DNA of 52,048 nt, from contig KN887083.1 of assembly GCA_000934455.1 (NCBI GenBank), positions 728-52,775 on the forward strand. The letters run 5' to 3'. Made by a program: the position numbers and the translations under genes. Source of the stretch: Apostichopus parvimensis (taxonomy: Eukaryota > Echinodermata > Holothuroidea > Aspidochirotida > Stichopodidae). Positions within the stretch are counted from its first letter, which is position 1, and every line of letters starts with the position of its first letter. Below are positions 12,310-24,300 of this stretch, in pieces. The notes under the pieces were generated by a model. It saw only the letters and a list, made by a program, of their open reading frames with translations, did not search any database and had not been told where the DNA came from.

Positions 12310-15300
12310 TCAAAATTTAACCTTTTTGGCTTTCCTCATCATACCCTTGACCTCTCCTTCTTGATTGGCCAGCATTCCGTAGAGCTGTCGGACTTTCTCC
12401 TTCCTCTCCGCATCCCTAGAAAGAAACAGGAGATCATTGATGCTCTGAATCACAGGTACATTTCATAAACATGGACGTTAAATATGAGTCTAAGAGACTG
12501 ACTTGGGTCAGCTTGCGGCTTTGGTAAGCCAATGAGGCTTCTTCGCAAGTTCCTGCTTGCAGGAGGATCTAAAATACATACATACATGCTGCTATTAATT
12601 CATAGCATCGAGTGATAAGTAAACTGGTGTTATCCACTACTGAAATTTCACAACGTGGTCCACACCTCACCTAGTGAATTCATATTTCATGCACTTATTG
12701 TGTGTTCTTCAATACAAAGGTTACAAACCAATGCTTCTTTCCCCAAAAATGTGTAATCCACTGATTATTAGCTAATTACTCGGTGACAGTAATCAAACCT
12801 GGCCAGTATTTTCTATGCAAATTATGTTAGGCCCAGACACACCCGGTAAGGACAAGCTTTAAGTACTTTACTTGAGCAGTATCACTATCCTGTTTCTGTC
12901 AGATAGAAGATTTTGATACAGTTGGTACAAGTGCTTTGTAACACGATGTGTAAAGGATAGTAAAGAGTGGTATTACCATTGTAAAATTGTCCCAACGAGG
13001 GGAAGGTACATCTACTGAGGGGAAGGCTTAAATTGTCCATATTTGTTTTAAAATGTAAAAACACTCTCTTAAAGGTATCAACTTCCTTCCATAGGTCTTG
13101 TTGCACTTATCCTACTGACCAACAGTAACTATGGTGCACATGTTTCGCTAAGGAGCTATACATCACAATCCCAAATACAGGCAGCTGATGTAAGCCACAA
13201 ACTTGCTTCAAGTCCCTTTATCACAACCATGGCTGTTACTCACCTGTTGATCTGCTCCTGTAGTTTCTCCCGAGCTAAGAACTGAGTGTCCTTCCTAAGC
13301 TCCCTCATGGCGCCTTTCATTTCTTGACGGTGTTTATGGACCAGTTTTCTCACTTCATTCTTCTCCTTGTTTCCAGCGCTCTTGTCCTTTCTTGTTGGAT
13401 CATAGCTTTAGAAGAAGAAGAAAACAATTTTTGTCGTATATTAGCCTTTGTTTCCACTCCTAGATGCCTTCAATTGTTGGAATCCATAAACATTACAATG
13501 CTGTTACACGTTAAACATGTTCTCCATGACAGCTGGATATCTATATTAACTTTACATATTAGTGAGATATATGCTTTAGTATTATTCTGTATAAACAGGA
13601 TCAGCTTTTGCTTTCCCTAGTTTGAACTTAGTAGGGACTTGAAAATCCTGTCTTAGGACTTCCTGTCTGTTGGTAACCATAGCAACACCTAGTTGCACTT
13701 TTGTTTGGCTTGGGGGTAGGAAACATTTTCTTGACCTTAAGCTATTGTGGCAGCAAATTTGCTAGTATAAAAGGTTTGATATGACATGGCCGATCTGGAA
13801 GTAGATGAATGATGTGTCTTATGGATACCCTTTTAAATGGTGGCTATGGTTACCCACATTGGAAACAATCTAAGAGAGTGGAAATGATTACCCAATAGGA
13901 AACGAATTTAAACAGGTTACCCTTAATGGACACTATTCTATATGGTGTTGTTATGGTTACCCACTATGGAAACCATCTAAGAGAGTGGAAATGATTACCC
14001 AGCAGGAAACCAAGTTAAACAGGTTACCCATAATGGAACACTATTCTAAATGGTGGCCATGGTTACTCAGTATGGAAACCACCGAAGAGAGTTGATATGG
14101 TTACCCAGAAGGAAACCACAATGAATTGTGGATATGGTTATGCAGAAGAAAAATCATCTTAAATGGTAGCTATGGTAACCAACAATGGAGACCATCTTAA
14201 AGAGTGGCTGTGGTTGCCCGGAATGGAAACCATTTAAAATGGTGGTAATGGAAACACTCTTAAACAGTTGCAGCTTTGGTTATCCTGAGAGGTAAAATCT
14301 CAGAGGGTGGATATGAATACCCAGAATGAAATCACATCAAAGTGCTAGGTTTAATAGCCAGAATGGGTGGTTCTTCCTGTGATCATTACAAGCTCAACAC
14401 ATCAACAGCAACTGGTCAGATGGTTGATACTTACTTGTCTTCAAACTTTGGTTCAAACATCTTCAGAGACACCGGTCTTTTTCTGGTCCTCTCCAAGGCT
14501 CTCTTTTGTTTTCCATCCAAAGCGTCAACCTCCTCCAGCAAAGTTTTATGTAATTCCTATCACAATGTGAAAAAAAACAAATCTCAAGATGATAATAAAT
14601 CCTGAGCACAAATGTAGAATTATAAACGCGACGACTACAAGGCAAGAGGAAAACGAGACAAAAGAGGAATGAAGAAAAGTAGAGACGGGGGAGAAGTTCA
14701 GAGACAAACCAGAAGATTTCCAAAGAAAATTCAATCATAAAGTAGAGTAAAGACATTCCACTGCCACAGAAAAGTGTTTTACTTGGCTCAAATGTATTTC
14801 CACAACAATTCCAAATATTCTTTAGTTTTGGTCAGAAACCTAAAGATATGAGAATTTCAAAGAGATACTGTATTTTGATTTTATTGTATTATACATAAAG
14901 TTGTACTTAAATGTACATTAGTACTTCTTGTACATAAATATTTTTACAAACAAGTTGTACATCATCACACAACCATTGAAGATTTCCACGTAATTCCATT
15001 AATATTTACAAGCTTACCTGGGTTCTCGCTGGATATTTCCTAATGGTTAGCCAATCTAGTTTTAATGCTGTTTTGATTAGCGCAAATAGTTCCACACAAC
15101 TGTCCTGATTTTCGTACATTTTCAAAAACTCTAGCAGCAGATGGAGTGTGAGGTTCGTGGCCCAAATTCTGAAGTCGTCGTTATCCAAATGTGACAAATC
15201 GTGACTGGTGCTGAAAATGTCTGAGATATTCAAGGCTGAACAAGTTGTTCTAGAAATTAAAGAAAAGTTGAAAAAATATGATTAGTTTTGGAATAATTTG

Positions 15301-18300
15301 GAATACCGGTCCAAGGATTTTATTTTACAAAGAGTGATTTATTTTCTAGAATAACTTTGTGCATATTTTGTTTTACTTCTTTATCACATAATTGTATGAT
15401 TTGCTCACATTTCTACTAGATTTATTTGTTCCTTATAGGTTCATTTCTTAGAGCTCCAGTTTCCATAGAAACAAACAATTTCAAGTATTTTTTCAACAAG
15501 TCGAATTTCCTTTCTCAATAAAAGGTTATTGGAGAAAAAAATGAGTATGTTAAAGATCTGCTGTAAATTTCACTGTATAACCAATTGTAACATCAACCTG
15601 AGAGGAAGTTATACAAGTAGCTAAAAAAATTAGTTAATTCTCAGCAAAACAGTTCCCAGGATTTTGAGCCTCGACTAATTAAGGCCAATTTGTATATTTA
15701 AGTTGCAAAGTCTGAGAAAACAAATATTAAATTTCATTTCGTGTTGATAAGAAAATTTGATAAGAAAGTTTAAAGTGATAAGAAAATTTGTTTTGAATAA
15801 TCATCATGATCACAATAACTTAACTTTAACTCTTCACAAAATATCTAACATCACCCCCATTTTGTTAAATATTTCTCCCACTCGATGTGATCACTAAATT
15901 TTTTCACCTCACACGAAGAGCTCAAGTTGACAGTTAATTTCAGTATTTTCTACTGGTTTATTTATTATATCAGTTGAAACTTACACTGAAGATCTGTCTT
16001 CTGTGAGTACCAGGTAATTATTATGTTTGCCGATCGGTTTGAAAGGAGGGAGGACTTGGTCAAGTCTACCAGGATCTTTTTTGGATTTCGATAGAAACAG
16101 GAGTCCATGTAGAAAGTTGATGACTTCTGGAACAATCCTCTTTGAGAGATGGACATACTGTGGAACAAATATACAGAGGATACAAAAAACAAGATAAGAA
16201 ATGTTGATGAAACTTATGAATATAATGTTAGGTATTAAAGGTGAAAAGAATAAAATATGAAAAATATGAAATTCTTTGTTAAGATCATGGAAGTATCATT
16301 TTGTGTCACAGAATGCTGGAGGCAATACCTTGAGTACTCTTAACTCAACACTTTTATGGAATAACTTTGAAAGTCCCCTGTATGAGTACTGAGAATGAAT
16401 GACAGTATCATGGTTGTAAATGGCTAATCTTGTTACAGTCTTCTCTGTAACATATATTTATCCTTTCTCGTCTGCAGTGTTTCTCTGTACTACATAACAG
16501 ATAGGTTTTGCGACTGCTGAGCAGTTCCAGCGCTCCAACATTTACAAGCATATCAAGTGCTTTGGTACCATTTTCATCAGCATATGTAGTAAAATATTTA
16601 ACTTGGTATAAATGAGGGATTAATAGCTTAAATTGCTGTTCAGATGACAGCATTTCTACAGAAGATGAGAAGTGCCATATTTACCTGCATGAATGTGTTA
16701 CAGATAAAGATGCCCTTAGCAATGTCTAAATGACTCCTGACTGGACACTGAGATATGATCTCCCCCATAAAGAGGAGAGTAGGTGTAATCACGCAGTGTT
16801 TGAAGTCAGACGTAGGGAAAACTAACGAAAGCAACTTGAAGTACAGAAGCTGAAATGAAAACGGAGAGAAGAAATGATGGGAAAAGAGCTACAGTACAAG
16901 AGAGAATCAATCAATTATAGGCGAGCATATTAAAAAAAGGACTTCCCATGGAACTATGTAGGTATCATAAAATGGTCACAAATGTCAAAAACAAGCAAAA
17001 TACATATTTGGACAATTTTGCAAACTGAGCTACTTTCTACATCAGTATTTAGTTCCTTTAAAATATAAATTAATCAGAGAAATGAAAAGTGCTGTACAAT
17101 AAATGATGGGGTTGTGGTTAGGTACAAAACTAAGACAAGTCTACATTTTGTGATTCATACCAGGGACCAATCACGGCGAGTGTAGAATGAAAGCAACAGC
17201 AAGAACTCAAGAATGAGATATCAACAACCAATGGAAAGGCTTGTCTAAATTTAATGCTAATTTATGTTAATAGCTATCATACTTCAAAGTGAATAATCTT
17301 TGTATTATAACATGCAGTCGTTTGCCACTACATGTCACAGACATTTTAACTCTGGAATTTAAAATGTCAATCAAACAGATTCTTGTTCAAGTTACAAAAC
17401 TCTCAAGTAATACCTGCATAAATCAATATGCAAATTTCCTTTTTACCTAGCAACCAGCCTGTCAGACTACCACTCAAAATGTCCGACAAAGTAATACTCA
17501 CAACAGATGTTGAGGGGTAGCGACTTATTCCTTTTCTTTCACAGACTTCTTTAAATTCTTGATACTTTTCAATCAAGACATCCCGGAAACAGTTTCCAGT
17601 TGGAATATGGGAAGTTTTGCTCAGCTCGTAAACATGTCTGATTAATTAAAAATGAAAGAAGAAAGATTTTAACATCGAAGGGCTATATAGTTACAGAAAT
17701 TATAATTGTTAGATCTCTTTCAAATACAGTTTGGCCGGATATGTAAGTAACAGGGACACCAATAATCTTGCAAACTTGAAACTCTGGATAACGTATGACA
17801 TGCCATGGTTACAGGAACTTGTACAATGGGTTCATATTTGCAGAATAGTTTCTTAGGAAAAGACACCCACAATAAGGGTCTGGGTATGAAAAACAAACTA
17901 TTTGCTCCACTCTCAAGCCCAGTCCCATGACAATGAGACTGTAACGGTGTGATCATGACGATAATACAGCAATTGAGGTATACACTTGGCTTCGCAGTCC
18001 AGTCAGGCTTCAAAGATGAATTAAACCATTCCGAACAAGTTATCTTCGCCGACCTGGGCATTATTCCCATGTTTGGTGGGTAATCATGAACAAGACTGTT
18101 AAGATGACAGCACTAACAGAGGTAATAACAAAATCAAACTGAGCTTGCCTTGTAAGTCCATGAATTAATTCCTTGTTTGGTGGATAATCATTAGCAATAC
18201 TGTAAAATGATGGTACTAACAGAGGTAATACTTACTTTGTAAGTCCATGAATTAATTCCATGTTTAAGGGTTCGTCGTCGGCTATACTACAGAAATATTG

Positions 18301-21300
18301 CACTAACAGAGACAAGAGCGATTCCAGCTTGGACTTGTTGCCCTCTGCGAGACTTGGATGGTTACATCTGCGCATTCTCTCCAGGATGGTGATCTGCTCT
18401 GAGTGAGGGCGCTGGTACAACAGACTAACCAGTTCGTTATAATCAACAGGCACTGTGAAATATAAAGAATGATATCACACAATCACTTTAGCATTTAGTT
18501 TCCAAGTATTACTCTAAAGGAAAACTTGCCACTTGATTAAACTAAGACACCCTCCTAGATGTATTTACCAGATGAAGGTTACTGAGTATGTAATGAATCA
18601 TTCCATTCAATCCCAGCATGCATCCCTCAAACACTTTTGTATGTTACCTACATGCAGTTAAAAATTTTGTTCGTAACTTCTGTCTCATTTAGAAAGGTTT
18701 TACATAGAAACCTTTTTGAAGTTAAGCTGATAATCACCCAGATTTTAGGGAGGGGGAGGGGAGAAGGAGAGAGGAGGAGAGGGAGAGGGAGAGGGAGGAG
18801 GAGGAGGGAAAGGAGAGATGAGGAGGGTGTAATGGGAATGGGTGGGTTGTACTAGCTGTATTATTCACTATCCTTGAACATTTTTATCGTTTTTCTTCAT
18901 GCTGTTACTGTTTTCTTTTCTTCCCTTGTCACTTTCAGGGATTGTGCTGCTGTCTAGTCCACCAGGGTTCTCAACATACTTCATAACTTTATAATACTCT
19001 AACAGTTTAAACTTTATAATTATTTCCTCTGAATTACTGTATTGAAATGAATGAAGTGAATGAGACGAATGAATGAATGTACCAAATCACATGTAAATTG
19101 CAAATCAGAACATTTTGCTTCAGTAAATGAAATAAAGCTTGGCTGAAAGTGCATTCACATCTGACAGATAGTTTGGCATTTTGCAAAACTGAGTAACTTC
19201 AAATTCATCTATCCATGAGTTTGAAAGAAAGAAAAAGTAATAATTACTCTCACTTAATTATATTTACCTTTGAATGTAAATGGTAGCTCCTTCTTAGCAG
19301 TTTCTATCATTTCTTGTTTCTAGGTTTGAGAAGAGATAAAAAAAAAAAGTAACATAGAGTTTGATATAACTTTACAGACAGTTCAACATGCCGCACAGCC
19401 CCCAGGCTTAGGGCTATAACCTACTGTGCATGAAGATATCTACGGTCATATTACAATTGAATGATAAAGTCGTTGCTCTCAACATTTGCCACTACAGATA
19501 TCACAAAATATTTCAAGATATCACAAAATAATTCAATGTAATGTCTGGTGGACATTTACAAAAGGTTTAATCCCCCCCAAAACATTGAGAAATGAGAAAA
19601 TTTCAAACCTTCTTTTTGGCACCAACAATATCCTTTCCATCTTCTGCTCCTTCATCTTCATGTTGGCTTTCATTGTCTGATTCTAAATCATCGATGTCAT
19701 CATCATCATCTTGATCTGATTCCATCTCTTCGTCTCCAGACCCCGCCTCTTCATCCATTTCTTCCTCCTCTTTTGACTGACCGTCATCTTCTACCACATT
19801 GCCATCCTCTGTGTCATCTTCACCACCTTCATCGTTGTCTCGTAATCCTGCAGTTGAGTAATTTAACTTTCTTGTCAAATAATTCCCATCATAAAGTTCT
19901 TCTTCTTATTAATATTTTCACAGAAGGGTATTTGACTGGATTCACCCCTTTCTACCAAACTCCACTTTACATGTTTATGTTTATGGTAAGGCACTTCATC
20001 CAGTTCACTTGTTTTGGTTTCTTATTTCAAAATGTTAAATATTTACTTTGTAGGTGATCTCTTTGTTCAGCTGAGGTGGGGGAGGGGGTGGGGGTTGTCT
20101 TGGTTACAAATCTGTCTGACAATGTAGACAACATATTACCTATTACAAATTCTTTCAGAAACAACAGGAATAGTTACATGGAGCTCAACAGCTTTAGCAA
20201 TTTCCAGAGATGAAATTGCCTGCTGTTTACACCCATTGTCAAAAATAAACAAATGACATGGGGATAGTGGGATGAGGGAAGGAGTGGGAGAGGCTAAGAG
20301 GGGGGGGGGGGTAAAGAGAGTTTCCTCTTCCAACTTCCATAGTCTTTTGTATCTGTATGTAAATAATTGACATGCTAAATGTCCCAATGTCAACCATTCT
20401 GTATCTATCTAACTCACCTTCCAGGAATAAAGGATTAGTTGGTTTCCCATCCTTGTAGCTTAACATTGCTTTGGTCTCCGGCTCGATTGCATAACTAAAA
20501 AAAACAACAACAAAAATTGTACAAACTTTAAATGAAACAATGTCGGCAGTCCATGTAATGAAGACATAACAAGACTAAAACATATAAGTTGAGACTATCA
20601 TGGCATTAGTTACAAATGCAGATATTAGGACTCTGGTATAAGATGTAAGCTATTTTATAAACCAGGAACATTGTAGGAAAAAGATGAGAGTTGTATACTG
20701 AATGAATACTGACAAATTTTTCAAAGCTTACCTAATATACTCAGCACTAACTTAAAAAATTCATAATTGTTGCACATTGTATTAAACTTGCTCATATTTG
20801 CAATGGATTGCCAAACTTGCCATGGATTTTATTAATGGCAATAGTCTCTTCACCAAGAGACCTTTGTAACTTTGCTTCGATATACAAAACTTAACTATGA
20901 GTAAATTAACTTTCTCTCATTCTTGACAATATAACAAAATTAGTGGCTCCTTGTAAAATTCTGATCAAGTTGCCAAGGCAATAACAATTTCTCAGGGTGT
21001 CACCCTAGAGATATTATTCCATCAAATGTCAAGTTTTAATGCTCACAAATCGTTGAGTTCATCTGCCGAGCGATGTTTTGCCTTCTTCTTTTCACTGTCT
21101 TCCGTTATTCCAAGCATTCTTCTTTTACGGTCGGCTTCCAATTTCTCTAATCTCGCTTTCTCTCCTCTGGCCTCTTCTTCAGGAGTCTTCAAGCGATCTG
21201 TTGCCTGAAATATTCCAGAGGCAATATGCAGCAATGATTTGGTTCTTAATAGTCTGTAAAAAGGGCTGACCAATTAATTAAAAGGAATATTCCGGTGAAA

Positions 21301-24300
21301 GACAACAGCCTTTGTAACAAAAGACAAATCAGTCTCGCCACTGCAAGTTGAAACACCATCTCTATTTCGTATCTCTCTCTAGATGTGGTTGCTTAATTTA
21401 CGGAATAATCAAACCCAACTTCCAACTTTTAAATAGTAGCAAAGACAATTAATGAATGGTGGTATAGAGACAGTGCTTTAGAGATATTATCGGAATATAG
21501 CAAATGTGTGATTATTATTAATATTTTCGATACCTCATAAATAAATTTGTTCCTTCAGGTAAAGTCATTAGCACCTCGTAAAGGTAAAGGTTATTGATTT
21601 AGCACGAAATAAAACTTTAATCTGAATAATTTAGTCGGATTCTAACTTACCTTTGCTTTGCTTTCAAACATGAGTTCCTTGACCATAATGTCGTAGTCGT
21701 CTGACTTCAGAGACGATTTTGCATCACTTTTGCCCTGAGGGAAAATTGAATAATTTGTCAAAAAATGAAAATAGTAAGATTAAAATGAAAACCATGCAGA
21801 AAACTATAATTCATGTTGTGCTGAAAGGTCTTCTTTCTCTATGTTTGTTCAGCTTTGCATAAGATGAACTTACAGCATTGACCAATACAGACAGAGAGGG
21901 GAACACATTACGGACAGGATATCCAATAAGAAAATAATCTACATTCATGATTCATGACGTATATCAAGGTAAAGCACATTCTATGTTTCAAGTGCTTCTA
22001 AAGAACAAAATTCCATACTAGATCCAGGCCAGGCTTCATATATTGCATTTTTGCATTTTAGTGCTTCTTTATGTAGGATTGGCAAAAACGTCTCTTAACA
22101 AATTGTTAACACTCTTATTTTGTTCAATATTGTTCAATATTTTGTATACAATTTGCCCAGTCTGTTTTCCATTATTGGATTAAAATTAATTGAAGTGCGA
22201 TATCTGAGATTAATATGTCACAATTTGTCGTCTGATTCGTTACATCTTTCCAAAGGATACATAATAACTGCCACATCATTTTACAGCTGCAGATCCAATT
22301 TAAAATGATTTAATTAATAACCTTTTTCTATGTTCAAATGTAAGGAAAAGAAACCTGTAATGCATCTCGCTGTTCCCAACGAGAAGAAGAGGATTTAAAC
22401 TGACCTTTAACCCTGCCAGGAGATGACTGACATCTCTGAAATTTTTGTCCAGTTCATCGGTCATATCTTCTATATCTTCCTTTTCTTTTTGTCTTTCAAA
22501 CTATAAAACAAAAGAATTTCTGTTGTTAACTTGTTAGAAAAGGCAATAACAACGTTATTCTTTGTATTCCAGCTTCCGTTAGACCTACAAGATCATGTGC
22601 TAGAGCTGTAACTCTAATAACTCTCAAGCTAATAACTCTCAAGTACATTTTATGGAAAACAATCTCATACTGTGTCCTAGTTTGATCACTCATAGTTTTC
22701 TAGTTTTATTTGGCAGGTTGGCTGAAAAGCAGAAAATGCGCAACTGTTAGCAAAGGTGGACTCTGATTTGGGTTGTAACTACGAGCATATCACAAGAAAG
22801 GAAAACTTTCCCTACAATTTCATATCATGAACTAAACACATTTGCATTGCATTCTACCATTGCAATCTATATAGGCTAGGGAGTGTTAGCTCAGTGGTTA
22901 ACGTCGGTGCCTTTCAATCATAAAGGTCCCGAGTTCGAGTCCCTCCAAGATTAATGTATGTCGTCCAGTTACAGAGTTGTTGACAATTGAGAAATTCAAA
23001 ATCGTGGACATTAAATATGAATCTAAGAGACTGACTTCGGTCAGCTTGCGGCTTTGATAAGCCAATGATGGCTTCTTCGCGAGTTCCTGCTTGCAGGAGG
23101 ATCTAAAATACATACATACATACATTGATGGCTCCTCATTGGCTGACCTAGTAAATGATAGTGTTAATCCATTGGTTTGAAAATTTACCTACTCAAGCAA
23201 AACATGTTCTTTTAACTTCAAATGACCAATAAACACATACAACACCTTTTGTTTGGTGACAAAACTGTAAGTTGCATTTTAAAAATGGTATTTGAGACCA
23301 TAAGAGTGTAATGTTTTTCCTATGGAGTTTTGTGTTGCATATGAGGAACTGACCTTAATGTTGTCTGTGGTAGACTAAGTAAACCAGCCACTTAAATTGA
23401 TGAACCTCAGATATTCTTAAAGTGTTGTTCTCAAAAATTAAAATTGGTATAGTACCACAACCTAGATTGCATGCTAACAGTGTTTTTAATGGTGTACAGC
23501 ATATCAACAACAATAAAAAAAATCATTTGCATTGCATTCTACCAAGGTAGGCTACCACGTGTTGTGAGTTTCCTTACCTTCTCTTTCTTTGAATTAGCAA
23601 TTATATCCAAAATCACTTCATCCCTTGTCTTTGGTTTGTCCTGCCAAGCAAAGGGAAAGAGAAGAATAGTAAATCCAAAATGTTTGTTTCTCTTCAATTA
23701 AACAAGAATGCAGAATACAGTAAGCTGTTGACCATCTCAAATACTGTAAATCTCATCAAATGTATTTATAATCATCGAACTGTTCTGATTGACTATCATC
23801 GGCAGTAAGGCACTAAACAATAACAAATGATACTGCAATTTATATCAGCAGCTTCAAGCCTGTCAACAATCAAAGCCAAATTCAGTTTAATGATGCAGTA
23901 GGTGGTGAATGTGGGAATGGGACAGCTATTCACAAGGAATTAGCCGGTGCTGTGGCCAAGTGGACAAAGGCGGTGGCATTTGAAGCAATGAGGCTTAGCA
24001 ATCGGGAGGTTCCCGGCCGGGTCATAACAAGGTGGGTTTTTCCTTCAAGAGCAATCTATGGTTTTCCCACCTGAAATGACTTTCTAAGTTGAAAAGATTC
24101 CAAATTTGAGTAAAAATGTTGAATTGGAAGCCACCCAACATGTTAGTTGTAATCCATAAACCCCTGCAGGTTTCTCTCACATTTGTGGGTGCTTAAGGGT
24201 TGTAAGAATAACTGCTGATTATTATTATTTTGAATTTAAGAGATAGACAAAACCATGACTTGTTGATTTTCCACAATGTTGCAGTAACTCTCAGCCTGGT

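Noticed and set aside
16408..16653. 81-codon minus-strand ORF between NOP14 exons 14 and 15
   Set aside because: The flanking exons join in phase and match vertebrate NOP14 without it. No recognised domain; read as intronic.
17720..18070. 116-codon minus-strand ORF in NOP14 intron 12
   Set aside because: No recognisable domain, irregular composition, starts inside the decayed exon copy; most likely chance.
22879..22950. Functional tRNA gene
   Set aside because: A and B boxes are present, but the cloverleaf is imperfect and a SINE body with hairpin and ATAC tail follows directly, shared with a truncated copy at 12470.
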